Source of the DNA: G963422445 sp963422445
GTDB taxonomy: Bacteria; Pseudomonadota; Alphaproteobacteria; Thalassobaculales; Thalassobaculaceae
Assembly: GCA_963422445.2 (NCBI GenBank)
Contig: OY729512.2
Coordinates: 1,674,001-1,738,000, forward strand
Reading direction: 5' to 3'
Length of the DNA: 64,000 nucleotides
Below the pieces are notes generated by a model. It searched no databases and had not been told where the DNA came from. It saw only the letters and a program-made list of their open reading frames with translations. Positions 27,079 to 36,480 of this stretch are shown here, piece after piece. The position numbers and the translations under genes were made by a program. The stretch's first letter is position 1, and each line of letters begins with the position of its first letter.

Positions 27079-28534
27079 CAGCAATTCTCCTTTTGGAGTT
27101 ATCGGGGGTTTTCAAAGGCTTGGAGATGTGATTCAAGCTGTTGTATGAAGCGTCTTGAACGATATATAGAAGTGGTGGGGAAGCGGTGCGCGGCGTTGCC
27201 CGACAAGCGCTCGGGAAGCAACACGCGCTATACCATGAGAGACATCGGGCTTGCGGCGTTTTCGGTGTTTTTCGTGCAGAGCCCGTCGTTTCTGGCGCAT
27301 CAGCGCCTGCTGTCGGCGCAGCGCGGCGCTTCGAACGCCGGGACGCTGTTCGGCATGGAGCGGGTTCCGTGCGACAGCCATATCCGGCGGATGCTGGATG
27401 GGGCGCCAACGGATCATTTCGACGCGGTGTTTTCGGCGCTTGTCGATGACCTGGATGGCGCCGGCGCCTTGTCGGGTCTGCGCTGCCTGGACGATCGGGT
27501 GTTGATCGCGCTGGACGGCTCGGAGCATTTCCGTTCCGGCACGATCCACTGCGCGCACTGCTCGACGCGCCGGCGGGGCGAGGAGGTGGAGTATTTCCAC
27601 AGCTTTGTCGGCGCCGCTCTGGTGGCGCCGGGGCAGCGCCGCGCCTTGCCTCTGGCGCCGGAGTTCGTGCGCCCGCAAGACGGCTCGGCGAAGCAGGACT
27701 GCGAGAGCCGCGCGGCGCAGCGCTGGCTGGCCCGCCTGGGGCCTTGTGTGGCCGGGCTGAGACCGGTCTATCTGGGCGACGATCTCTATTCCCGCCAGCC
27801 GATCTGCGAGGCGGTGCGCGCCGCGGGCGGGAGCTTCATCTTCGTGTGCAAGCCGTCCAGCCACAAGACGTTGAGCGAATACACCCATGGCGTCGTGCTG
27901 GACGAGGTGTGCCAGACCGTGGGCAGGGGCGCGGCCAGGCGCCGCCAGCGCTATCGCTGGATGAATGGCGTGCCGCTGCGCGACGGCGCCGACGCGCTCG
28001 CCGTCAACTGGCTGGAGGTCGAGATCGCCAAGCCCGACGGCAAGGTGACCTACCGCAACAGCTTCGTCACCGACCTTGCCGTCACGCGAGACACCGCCGC
28101 CGACATCGCCGCCTGCGGGCGTGCCCGCTGGAAGATCGAGAACGAGACCTTCAACGTCCTGAAGACCAATGGCTACAACCTCGAACACAATTTCGGGCAT
28201 GGCAGCCAGACACTGGCCAGCATCCTGGTCGTGCTCAATCTGCTGGCCTTCGCCCTGCACACGGCCTGCGACCTGATCGAAGCGTCCTGGCGGCGGGCGC
28301 GGCACGCACTCGGAGCCCGAAGGCGCCTGTTCGAGCACATCCGCACGATCACCGCCTACCATGTCTTCGCGTCATGGGCAGTCCTCATGAAAACCGTCAT
28401 CACGGGCCTCCCCCCTCCCGCAAACGCCTGATCCCCGGCCCCCGCGCCAAACCCATCCCTCCAACCGCAAAACCGCCAAAAAACCAACACGAAAGGCCGC
28501 AATGCAACGAAAAACGCCATAAGGAGAATTGCTG
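27079..28534 (+). mobile_element. ISNCY-like element, copy B (1456 bp)
   Basis: Same inverted repeats and length as copy A, flanked by a perfect 9-bp duplication CATTCGAAC (27070-27078 and 28535-28543). It separates the 3' ends of thiD and folP. It is in inverted orientation to copy A. Confidence 0.93.
27145..28431 (+). CDS. DDE transposase, ISNCY-like, copy B
   Basis: 428 residues, essentially the same as copy A (differences such as WKRCA to GKRCA and PDKRSGR to PDKRSGS). It keeps the LDGSEHF, GDDLYSRQ and KIENETFNVLK motifs and the ending VITGLPPPAN. The ATG at 27145 (MKRLERYIEV) is the shared start; the upstream open frame belongs to thiD-flanking sequence. Probably functional. Confidence 0.85.
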   Translation: MKRLERYIEVVGKRCAALPDKRSGSNTRYTMRDIGLAAFSVFFVQSPSFLAHQRLLSAQRGASNAGTLFGMERVPCDSHIRRMLDGAPTDHFDAVFSALVDDLDGAGALSGLRCLDDRVLIALDGSEHFRSGTIHCAHCSTRRRGEEVEYFHSFVGAALVAPGQRRALPLAPEFVRPQDGSAKQDCESRAAQRWLARLGPCVAGLRPVYLGDDLYSRQPICEAVRAAGGSFIFVCKPSSHKTLSEYTHGVVLDEVCQTVGRGAARRRQRYRWMNGVPLRDGADALAVNWLEVEIAKPDGKVTYRNSFVTDLAVTRDTAADIAACGRARWKIENETFNVLKTNGYNLEHNFGHGSQTLASILVVLNLLAFALHTACDLIEASWRRARHALGARRRLFEHIRTITAYHVFASWAVLMKTVITGLPPPANA

Positions 28535-28584
28535 CATTCGAACCCGTTGCATTTACAGCAAGCCGGATCCGGGATAATGTCGGA

Positions 28585-29715
28585 TCAGGCTGGCGCGGCC
28601 TCGATGACCGCCTGGCGCAGCATCAGGGCTTGTCTGGTTTCGGCAACGTCGTGAACCCGCAGGAACTGCACACCTTGCTCGACAGCACCGAGTGCCAGCG
28701 CCAACGAGCCACCCAGGCGTCGCACTGGATCCTCACTCCCAGCGATGCGGCCAATCAGCGATTTGCGGGAGACACCGATCATCACCGGGACCCCGATGCC
28801 ATGGAGCAATCCGATCCGCGCAAGAATTAAAAGATTGTGGTGGTCAGTCTTTCCGAACCCGATGCCCGGATCGACAATCAGATTGCTGGCGGAGATACCG
28901 TTGTCTTGACAGGCTGTGGCCCTGGCTTCGAGATAATCGATGACATCCAGTGGGGCACAATCATAGTAAGGCTGGTTCTGCATGGTCCGGGGGCGGCCTT
29001 GCATATGCATGAGGATCACCGGCACTCCAGCCCGGCTGGCAACACCCAGACTTCCAGGATCGCCCGTCAACGCCGTCGTATCGTTAATAACGGAAGCGCC
29101 AGCCGTGAGCGCGGCAATCATCACCGCCGCCTTGCTCGTATCGATACTGACCGGCACGCCGAAACCGGCTACCTGCTCGATAACCGGTATGACGCGATCG
29201 AGTTCCTCTGCCTCGCTGATACCAACAGATCCGGGGCGGGTCGATTCACCCCCGATGTCGAGAATATCGGCGCCAGCCTCGATCAGAGCATGGGCATGTG
29301 ACACCGCGACCGCCGCATTGCGCCGGTTGATACCATCTGAAAAACTATCTGGCGTCGCGTTGACGATCCCCATGATCAGAGGCCGATCCCAATGACGTCC
29401 GAGAAATGGCGGACGGCGATGTGTGATCCGGTAAATTCCGGCGTCAAGCATTTCCAGACAACCAGCGCCGATAGCCCAGTCACGCAGGTTCTGGACCGAC
29501 CCATAGAATGCGACAATCCGATCTGGAGACCGCAGCACAACCTCGATCTTCTGGAATCGGTGGGGCCCACCGCCGAACAACCGGTCGGATTCGTGTTTCG
29601 AAACTGCCGTCTTCGACAGGCTGTGAATCAGATCCGCAGGGCGCAGATAAAGCTTGGTTCTGCCCGCGACGTACAGATTGCCTTCCGGTTCAGGGAGTAT
29701 CTGAACAGGTCTCAT
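28585..29715 (-). CDS. folP: Dihydropteroate synthase FolP
   Basis: 376 residues. It condenses p-aminobenzoate with the pterin pyrophosphate to make dihydropteroate for folate. The pterin-binding TIM barrel starts at LIMGIVNATPDSFSDGINR (about 113-131) and includes DIGGESTRPGS, INDTTAL, VILMHMQGRP, DPGIGFGKT and GVSRKSLIG. An N-terminal extension of about 110 residues precedes the barrel, as in other alphaproteobacterial FolP. It follows ftsH by 21 nt on the same strand. Normally glmM would come next, but here an IS and inverted thiD lie beyond its stop. Confidence 0.94.
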   Translation of the reverse strand: MRPVQILPEPEGNLYVAGRTKLYLRPADLIHSLSKTAVSKHESDRLFGGGPHRFQKIEVVLRSPDRIVAFYGSVQNLRDWAIGAGCLEMLDAGIYRITHRRPPFLGRHWDRPLIMGIVNATPDSFSDGINRRNAAVAVSHAHALIEAGADILDIGGESTRPGSVGISEAEELDRVIPVIEQVAGFGVPVSIDTSKAAVMIAALTAGASVINDTTALTGDPGSLGVASRAGVPVILMHMQGRPRTMQNQPYYDCAPLDVIDYLEARATACQDNGISASNLIVDPGIGFGKTDHHNLLILARIGLLHGIGVPVMIGVSRKSLIGRIAGSEDPVRRLGGSLALALGAVEQGVQFLRVHDVAETRQALMLRQAVIEAAPA

Positions 29716-29736
29716 CGCTATCGCGTGATCGTTCCG

Positions 29737-31650
29737 TCAATCGCCGAGCTGTGGATCCGGTTCCATGTCACCAGCACCACCTGTCGGCACTGAACTGCGT
29801 CTCCCGCTGCTGGGCCGCGGAGTTTCGTCGCCGCCATCCCGAACAATCGGCTCGCCCTGAAGCAGGTCGTGAATTTCGTCGCCCGAGAGTGTTTCGTATT
29901 CGAGCAGGCCTTTTGCCAGGATCTCCAGTTCCTCGTCGTTTTCCTTGAGGATACGCGTCGCGTCGATATAGGCATCATCGACGATCCGGCGCACCTCGTC
30001 GTCGATCACCTTCGCGGTGGATTCCGAGACATTCTTCTGTTGGGTAACGGAATGGCCGAGAAATACCTCCTGCTGGTCAGCACCATATGCGAGAAATCCG
30101 AGTTCATCGCTCATGCCCCATTCGGTCACCATACGACGAGTCATGTCTGACACCATCTTGATGTCGGAGGATGCACCCGTCGTGACCCGATCAGCCCCGA
30201 AGATCATCTCTTCCGCAATGCGGCCACCGCAGGCAACCCTCAGATCGGCGAATATCTTGGCCCGCGACAGCGAGATCCGGTCGTTTTCCGGCAGCCGCAT
30301 TACCATGCCGAGCGCCCTGCCGCGTGGAATGATGGTAGCCTTGTGGATCGGATCGGAATCAGGACAGTGCAAGGCCACGACCGCATGTCCGGCCTCATGG
30401 TAGGCTGTCAGTGTTTTTTCTTCATCAGTCATGACCATAGAGCGCCGCTCCGAGCCCATCATGACCTTGTCCTTTGCCTCTTCGAATTCGCTCATTGCGA
30501 CCAGACGCTTGCCCTTGCGCGCTGCGAGCAGGGCTGCTTCATTCACGAGGTTGGCGAGATCGGCACCTGAGAATCCAGGCGTACCGCGAGCAATGGTCCG
30601 GGCCTCGACATCGGGCGACAACGGCACCTTGCGCATATGAACCTTGAGGATCCGTTCCCGTCCGAGAATATCCGGGTTCGGCACCACCACCTGGCGGTCA
30701 AACCGGCCCGGACGCAGCAAAGCCGGATCGAGAACATCGGGCCGGTTGGTCGCAGCGATCAGAATGACGCCTTCATTGGCCTCGAAGCCGTCCATTTCGA
30801 CAAGGAGCTGGTTCAGGGTTTGCTCCCGCTCATCATTACCGCCGCCCAATCCGGCACCGCGATGCCGGCCAACAGCATCAATTTCGTCGATGAAAATGAT
30901 ACAGGGAGCGTTCTTCTTACCCTGTTCAAACATGTCGCGGACCCGTGATGCGCCAACGCCGACAAACATCTCGACAAAATCGGAGCCGGAGATGGTGAAG
31001 AACGGAACATTTGCCTCGCCAGCAATGGCACGGGCAAGCAAGGTCTTGCCGGTGCCCGGCGGCCCCACGAGCAAGCAGCCTTTCGGGATCTTCCCGCCAA
31101 GCCGCTGGAATTTCTGCGGGTCTTTCAGGAATTCGACAATTTCCTCGAGTTCGGTCTTGGCCTCGTCAATTCCTGCAACATCCTCGAAGGTGATACGACC
31201 GGTTTTCTCAGTCAGCAGACGCGCCCGGCTCTTGCCAAAGCCCATCGCCTTGCCGCCGCCGCCCTGCATCTGGCGCATGAAAAAAATCCAGACACCGATG
31301 AACAAGAGCATCGGGAACCACGAGATCAGGATGCCGAACAATCCAGACATGCCTTCTTCGGGAGGCGCTGCCGATATCCGGACACCGCCTTCGCGCAAAC
31401 GATCAACAAGTCCCGGGTCATTCGGCGTGTAGGTCGAGAATGGTCGTCCATCGGTGAATTTGCCCTGGATCGTATTGCCTTCGATCGTTACCTCACCGAT
31501 CCGTCGGGCCTCGACCTCGGCGAGGAAATCGGAAAATGCGAGATTCGTGTAGCCGGACCGACCGGAACTGTTCTGGAACAGATTGAACAGCGCCACCAGC
31601 AGTACGCCGATGATGATCCAGAGAGCAAGGTTCTTGCCGAAATTGTTCAC
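29737..31650 (-). CDS. ftsH: ATP-dependent zinc metalloprotease FtsH
   Basis: 637 residues, inner-membrane AAA+ protease for quality control. Transmembrane helices are at about 8-24 and 103-125. The ATPase has Walker A GPPGTGKT (196-203), Walker B IIFIDEID (251-258) and the second region of homology TNRPDVLDPALLRPGRFDRQ (301-320). The zinc site is HEAGH (418-422) with a later Asp in ASSDIKMVSDM. A proline-rich acidic tail closes the protein. It sits between tilS and folP in the usual alphaproteobacterial order. Confidence 0.97.
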   Translation of the reverse strand: MNNFGKNLALWIIIGVLLVALFNLFQNSSGRSGYTNLAFSDFLAEVEARRIGEVTIEGNTIQGKFTDGRPFSTYTPNDPGLVDRLREGGVRISAAPPEEGMSGLFGILISWFPMLLFIGVWIFFMRQMQGGGGKAMGFGKSRARLLTEKTGRITFEDVAGIDEAKTELEEIVEFLKDPQKFQRLGGKIPKGCLLVGPPGTGKTLLARAIAGEANVPFFTISGSDFVEMFVGVGASRVRDMFEQGKKNAPCIIFIDEIDAVGRHRGAGLGGGNDEREQTLNQLLVEMDGFEANEGVILIAATNRPDVLDPALLRPGRFDRQVVVPNPDILGRERILKVHMRKVPLSPDVEARTIARGTPGFSGADLANLVNEAALLAARKGKRLVAMSEFEEAKDKVMMGSERRSMVMTDEEKTLTAYHEAGHAVVALHCPDSDPIHKATIIPRGRALGMVMRLPENDRISLSRAKIFADLRVACGGRIAEEMIFGADRVTTGASSDIKMVSDMTRRMVTEWGMSDELGFLAYGADQQEVFLGHSVTQQKNVSESTAKVIDDEVRRIVDDAYIDATRILKENDEELEILAKGLLEYETLSGDEIHDLLQGEPIVRDGGDETPRPSSGRRSSVPTGGAGDMEPDPQLGD

Positions 31651-31727
31651 GCGGAATTCCTCGGAAACGATCCTGTAAAATCGCCTATTGCGCCTGTCCG
31701 GTCAAGCCCGCCCGTCCTTACCAACTG

Positions 31728-33134
31728 TCAATTCGCCTTCATCGCCGCCAATCGGCCCACCCAGTCGGCATCGGGGCAAAAACGGGTGTCCAGCAACGAT
31801 TCCATCTCCCCGCTTTGGCGCACAGCGTTACCGTAAAGGTGGGGAATGTAAAGGGTCCCGTCAAGCATCTGGATCGCTGGATGTGCCAATCTTGCCGGCC
31901 TTGGCAGCGATTCCAGTGCCGGATACGAAGAAAATTCCTGATTGCGGGTAACAAGATTGGCCAGACCAGCTTCGCCGAGTGCCCCGAGCCAGATCGGCGA
32001 CGACCCGCTCCAGATCGCCTCGAAACGATTGTCCCAGCGGGTTCTCCTGCCCGGCTGCAGGCACACCAGACCTTCAACCTTGCCTGGTTCTCGGCATAAG
32101 AGGATCTGTCCTCCGTGATCAGCAATGACGATGCAACCGCCTAGCGTTCGTGTCCTCGCATGGGTTACGAATCGCAATTCGGTGGCAAGCCGACTGACGC
32201 GCTTACGACGAGGGGGATAGGGCCGTCCTCCGAGCCCCCATAACAACCGGGTCAACAGGCCATCGCCAATGATTGTCGGCAAGTCGCAAAAGGCAATGCT
32301 GTCGAACCAGGCCCAACCAGCCGGTGCGATACCACCATGGTTCCGAAGGAATCTGCAGCACGCCCGGTCTATCGCTTGCCGAGCAACGGTCATGCAGGCG
32401 GCAAACCGCCGGACACGCTCGGCCCCCAAGCCGCTGGCCGCAAAGCTGGCGGCGGACCGGCGTAGACGGACCCGGGTGAATGCAGGATTCCGATTGCTCG
32501 GATCATCGATCCAGCTCTGTTGTCTTGCCCGGCAGGTCGCGATCAGGCAGGGCTTGGAAATATTGAGTAGAGGCCGGGCGATGGTCAGGCCCGCAACCCG
32601 GGTTTCCGGTATCATGGCAGCGAGGCCATCGGGTCCGCTATCGGCGAGAATGCGCATCCAGGCGGTCTCGGCCTGATCTTCAGCGGTGTGGGCGAACATC
32701 ACAGCATCGTGATCGTGATCACGACACCAGCGATCGATCTGATTGAAACGCCGGTCACGGGCAATCCGTTGCAGCGCCGTCGCGGGCCGCCCACCGGGTG
32801 CGGGCAGGATCCGATGGGCGATGTCGCGGGCTGCGAGCCATGTGGCAACCTGTTCAGCTTCGATCGTGGCCGCCGCTCGCAATCCGTGGTCGACTGTCAG
32901 TGCGGTGAGTTCAACACCTCTGTTGCGCGCCCAAGTATCGGCGAGCAGGCACAGAGCCATGCTATCGGCTCCGCCGGATACGCCGACGGCGATGCGGCGA
33001 GCCACGAGAATTGTCGGACAGGTCCGAACGAGCATAGCAAAGCTATCATCGGTGACCGGTGACAGGGTATGTTCCGTCACGATTGCGTCCTGCTCGTCAG
33101 ATGGATAGAATGGGAATACAGGCTTGTGCATCAC
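31728..33134 (-). CDS. tilS: tRNA(Ile)-lysidine synthase TilS
   Basis: 468 residues. It modifies C34 of tRNA-Ile(CAU) to lysidine, letting it read AUA. The PP-loop ATP motif GVSGGADSMA is at about 51-60. It is followed by LTALTVDHGLRAAATIEAEQ and FAHTAEDQAETAWMRIL, all typical. The C-terminal part is divergent, as is common in this family. The start at 33134 (MMHKPVFPFYPSDE) is uncertain; a later one near the PP loop is possible. It would normally follow cpoB directly, but about 4.9 kb of mobile DNA and a tRNA separate them. Confidence 0.9.
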   Translation of the reverse strand: MMHKPVFPFYPSDEQDAIVTEHTLSPVTDDSFAMLVRTCPTILVARRIAVGVSGGADSMALCLLADTWARNRGVELTALTVDHGLRAAATIEAEQVATWLAARDIAHRILPAPGGRPATALQRIARDRRFNQIDRWCRDHDHDAVMFAHTAEDQAETAWMRILADSGPDGLAAMIPETRVAGLTIARPLLNISKPCLIATCRARQQSWIDDPSNRNPAFTRVRLRRSAASFAASGLGAERVRRFAACMTVARQAIDRACCRFLRNHGGIAPAGWAWFDSIAFCDLPTIIGDGLLTRLLWGLGGRPYPPRRKRVSRLATELRFVTHARTRTLGGCIVIADHGGQILLCREPGKVEGLVCLQPGRRTRWDNRFEAIWSGSSPIWLGALGEAGLANLVTRNQEFSSYPALESLPRPARLAHPAIQMLDGTLYIPHLYGNAVRQSGEMESLLDTRFCPDADWVGRLAAMKAN

Positions 33135-33458
33135 GGTTCACCAACCTGGGGCGGTGCTGCTTCTGTCCAGACCATCGAGTCATACATCCCGTCGCAGCCC
33201 CTTGTCTGCCCCTCAACACCCCTGGAGATAGATATTTATCCACAGTGGTTGTTGAGCGCAAAGTCTGTGAACTCCGGCGCCACGGTGAATTTAAGAGTCA
33301 TGCTACCTCAGTCCCGCGCGGGGTGGGTTGGACCGTTCAGGCCCTGGTTTCAGAACCGTATTCGAGTTTGGTCGGCCTGCCCCTTTTCCGATCCCCGGGT
33401 CCTGAATGGATGCCTGGGTAACGCCCCGAATCATCGCAAGGACAGGAAGCAAGGGATC
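33135..33458. other. Intergenic region upstream of tilS
   Basis: About 320 bp. It contains TTATCCACAGTGGTTGTTG (33236), a DnaA-box-like sequence, but only one, so I do not call an origin. No gene is recognised. Confidence 0.4.
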
Positions 33459-33530
33459 ATGATAACCGTAGTAGCCGGGATCGATGTGAGCAAGAGCAGC
33501 CTTGACGTGCACACGGCGATCCCATGCTAA
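33459..33530 (+). pseudogene. IS110-family transposase, N-terminal fragment
   Basis: MITVVAGIDVSKSSLDVHT followed by AIPC and stop. The GIDVSKxxLDV block with its catalytic Asp is the start of IS110 transposases (RuvC-like DEDD fold). Only 23 residues remain. Another IS110 remnant, lacking this part, lies at 55349-56281, but the two are far apart. Confidence 0.65.
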
Positions 33531-33615
33531 ATTTGAGCGCCGGTCGAGCGGTGCTTTGACAACATACAGCGAAGTCATTTTCACAATTTGGTCCGTAAAC
33601 GAGGATATTGAATTT

Positions 33616-34660
33616 ACCGCTTATGCACATGGTTCCGGTTCGATCAATATGCTGTAGGTAAGGGGTTGCGCATTGGTGGCGAGACGGAAGAGCGAGCGGA
33701 AAGCATCGTGGCGGGTTTTGCGGCGGTTGAAGCGAAAGACGACCTCATCGAGATCGGCCTGCAGATGCTTGCGGCGCAGCCCGTGGTAGACGCCTCGCGC
33801 CCATCCTTTGAGGTTGGAGAAGACTTGGTGGATCCACGGCAGGACGAGGTAAGCGGCGGTCTTCCCGACGACATGGACATTGTGGCGATCGGCGGGGACC
33901 GCAGCGTCGCCGGACCAGCCGTCGGTTTTCGCGATGGCGTCGGGATCGGTGGCGGTTTCGACGAAGTGTCCGAGGTCGGCGGCGCCGTAGGAGGAGATGT
34001 CGGCTAGCCTCAGGCGGCCCGGGATGTTTCCGTCCCCGAGTTCGATGGCGCCGACGATGAGCATCTTGCCGTCGTGGCTGCGTCCTTGCCCTCCGGTGGG
34101 AGGATCGTCTTTGGTCCGGAATGGACGGCTGGCCTCGTCGATGTCCACCAGGCCCGACAACGGGTTACGCTCGGGCTCGACCATGCTGGCGCGCAGCTTG
34201 TGGGCGAGCAGCCAGGCGCTGCGGTAAGAGCCGATAGCGAGCTGCTTCTGGAGCTGCAGGGCAGAGATGCCGTTGGAGTGGGTCGCCATCAGGTCGGCGG
34301 CCCAGAACCAGACGGTGAGCGGCAGCTTGCTGGCGTGCAGGATCGTCCCGGCCGTCACCGAGGTCTGCCGGCGGCAGCCGGTGCACGCGAAGGTGTGTGC
34401 TTTTCTACGCAGCGCCCATCCCTTTTCATGGCCGCACCTGGGACAGACGAAGCCGTCCGGCCAGCGCATTTCGATCAGCCAGGCGGCGTAGGCGTCATCG
34501 TCCGGGACCATGTGCTGGACGGCGAGGAGGCTGTCGGGGACCTGTTTCATGTGGGGGCTCCGTCGGCAGGAACCTATCGGGAGCATTCTACCCGCTCCCC
34601 CGCTCTAACCTCAATATCTGGTGGCAAACTCTCGCGACCGGAACCAGCTGCATAAGCGGT
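33616..34660 (-). mobile_element. Intact IS1595-family element; likely parent of the 111-bp MITE
   Basis: Terminal repeats ACCGCTTATGCACATGGTTC (33616) and, in reverse complement, ACCGCTTATGCAGCTGGTTC (ending 34660). A perfect 8-bp duplication TTGAATTT flanks it (33608-33615 and 34661-34668). The same outer repeat (ACCGCTTATGCACGTGGCTC) bounds three 111-bp elements at 36807, 51344 and 56523. Confidence 0.92.
33621..34550 (-). CDS. IS1595-family transposase
   Basis: About 309 residues from MKQVPDSLLAVQHMVPDDDA. The zinc ribbon is CPRCGHEKGWALRRKAHTFA then CTGCRRQTSVTAGTILHASK. The core includes GLVDIDEASRPFRTKDDPPT (first D and E; the usual aromatic GG after it is absent), AKTDGWSGDAAV (second D) and HQVFSNLKGWARGVYHGLRR (N). 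The frame is intact to SILIEPEPCA. It may also act in trans on the MITEs. Confidence 0.88.
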   Translation of the reverse strand: MKQVPDSLLAVQHMVPDDDAYAAWLIEMRWPDGFVCPRCGHEKGWALRRKAHTFACTGCRRQTSVTAGTILHASKLPLTVWFWAADLMATHSNGISALQLQKQLAIGSYRSAWLLAHKLRASMVEPERNPLSGLVDIDEASRPFRTKDDPPTGGQGRSHDGKMLIVGAIELGDGNIPGRLRLADISSYGAADLGHFVETATDPDAIAKTDGWSGDAAVPADRHNVHVVGKTAAYLVLPWIHQVFSNLKGWARGVYHGLRRKHLQADLDEVVFRFNRRKTRHDAFRSLFRLATNAQPLTYSILIEPEPCA

Positions 34661-34678
34661 TTGAATTTTTTGTAAAAC

Positions 34679-36071
34679 GAGCTTCTTGCAAAATTGCCGG
34701 CCCGACCGGTTTTTTGCCTTGGCTCGACCCTATCCGATCTCTGGCGCCGATTTCAAGGGGACCTTTTCCCTGCGTTGGCCGAGGCGGTCGGTCCTCTCCT
34801 CGAGACGCACAAGCGCTTCGTGACAGCTCTCGATCTCGTCAAGGTGGAGGGCTTCGTCGATGAGGTGTGGACCGGTCCGGGTCGGCCCCGGGAGGATCGC
34901 CGGGCGCTGGCCCGTGGCGTCATCGCCAAGGCGGTGTGGGGTCTGCCGACGACCCGCCACCTGATCGACAGTCTCAAGGTGGACCCGACGTTGCGCCGGC
35001 TGTGCGGCGTGTCGTGTGTCGCGGAGATCCCGCGTGAAGCAACGTTTTCGCGGACGTTTGCCGAATGGTCGCAGTCCCGTCTTCCGGAGAGGATGCACGC
35101 GGCTCTGGTTGCAGAGACACTGGGCGATGCGCTCATCAGCCACGTGTCGAGGGACTCGACGGCCATCGAGGCCCGGGAGACGCCGGCTCCGAAGCCGAAG
35201 GCCAGGACGCCGAACCGCAAGCGCGGCCGGCCCCGCAAGGGCGCGGAGAGGACGAAGGAGCCTGGGCGTCTCGAACGGCAAGCGAACGGGATGGATCTCG
35301 ATGAGAGGCTCGACGCGCTGCCGAAGGTCTGCGATCACGGGGCAAAGAAGACTGCCAAGGGGGTCCTGGAGGCCTGGCGCGGTTACAAGCTGCCTATCGA
35401 CACAGCAGACTGCGGGGTGCCGCTGAGGACCGTTCTCACCTCGGCATCCGTCCATGATAGCCAGATCGCGATCCCGCTGGCGATGATGACCGCCGCGCGT
35501 GTGACCAATCTCTACGATCTCATGGACGCGGCCTATGATGCCAGGGAGATCTACCAGATGAGCGAACGGCTTGGCCATGTGCCGATCATCGATGTCAATC
35601 CGCGCCGGGACAAGGACCTCAAGGAGGAGCGAGACCAGGAGGCCCGGGCCCGGCGTGCAATAGGCCATGTCGATCCCGAGACCGTGCGGGTCCGGATCCG
35701 GTCCGGTGTCGAGAGGACCAACGCCCGCCTCAAGGATGAGTGTGGCGGGCGCCATGTCCGCGTCCGTGGATATTCCAAGGTCGCCTGCCATCTCATGTTC
35801 GGCATCCTGGCCCTGGCGGCTGACCAGTTGATACGTCTCGCCGTCCCATAGCGCGGCTCCGACGACGCATGCCGACCCTTCGCGGCCCTCTCGAAGAGAG
35901 TGGCCCGGAGAGGCGTGTCCCGATGTCCGCAAAGGTCCCTGTTTGTTCTCATCATCTCTGATGAGACACCGCGAATCCATGGATTCCGACCTCCAGGTGC
36001 AGAGGTGACCGGGATCAACCGACCGATCCCGGCTCACCGGACCCTGGGGGCAGGAATTTTGCAAGAGGTTC
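34679..36071 (+). mobile_element. IS4/IS5-superfamily element, copy 3 of 3, with 5' deletion
   Basis: The same ends as copies 1 and 2 in opposite orientation (GAGCTTCTTGC at 34679; GCAAGAGGTTC ending 36071). Between GGTTTTTTGCCTT and GGCTCGACCC about 105 bp present in the other copies are missing. These include the ribosome-binding site and ATG of the transposase. Confidence 0.85.
34694..35851 (+). pseudogene. DDE transposase copy 3, native start deleted
   Basis: The coding body is the same as at 15323-16462 (SRDSTAIEARE, LMDAAYDAREI, VERTNARLKDECGGRHVRVR) and is open throughout. But the deletion fuses the terminal repeat straight to GSTLSDLWRRF, so translation could only begin at a fortuitous TTG at 34694 (PARPVFCLGSTLSD) with no Shine-Dalgarno site. 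It is probably unexpressed, although the ends could still be mobilised by copies 1 or 2. Confidence 0.7.
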
Positions 36072-36196
36072 TGCATATTATTTGATCCCTGAATTCCCTC
36101 CCTCGCTTCGCTACCCTGGCTCCATGGTCGTCCGGCGCTCCAGAGCCCGTACCACCGAAAGCGGCAAGCCCCAATCTGGGCACTACGTTTGTTATT

Positions 36197-36480
36197 TTGT
36201 CATAGGAGTCCTCCGGCGGTGCAGTTGCGGCTTCACACCCGCGGTGCGGGCAATTCGCGCGACCTCTGGAAGGGGTCGGACATCCGGGCGGTTGACGATC
36301 GGTGATCTGTCGATTTTGCAGATCGTGGTGGTGATGCGTAGCCAGGTTCGCAGGCGGGTGCGGATCGACCTCCAGATGAGGGTGATGCCGGCAGTCTTGA
36401 GGCGTGTGCGGATCAGGTGCATGGCATGAAAGGCGAGAATGGCGATAAACAGATGCGCCGCGACGCTGCTCAAGAACAAG
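36197..36480 (-). pseudogene. IS1634-family transposase, C-terminal fragment
   Basis: The minus strand reads LFIAILAFHAMHLIRTRLKT then RTRLRTWLRITTTICKIDRS and VNRPDVRPLPEVARIARTAG, ending QLHRRRTP. It aligns by eye with the tail of the fragment at 14316-14832 (HAVHLIRTRL, LRSWVRITTRR, VNRQDMRP, IHRRRAR). An end-like sequence AAGCCCCAATCTGGGCA lies at 36170, just beyond the stop. Confidence 0.6.

Noticed and set aside
27133..28362. 409-codon minus-strand frame opposite ISNCY copy B
   Set aside because: Antisense shadow with no protein-like features; the same frame appears opposite copies A and C.
33236..33254. Possible DnaA box TTATCCACA near tilS
   Set aside because: Only one box, no AT-rich unwinding region and no dnaA/dnaN context, so no origin is called.
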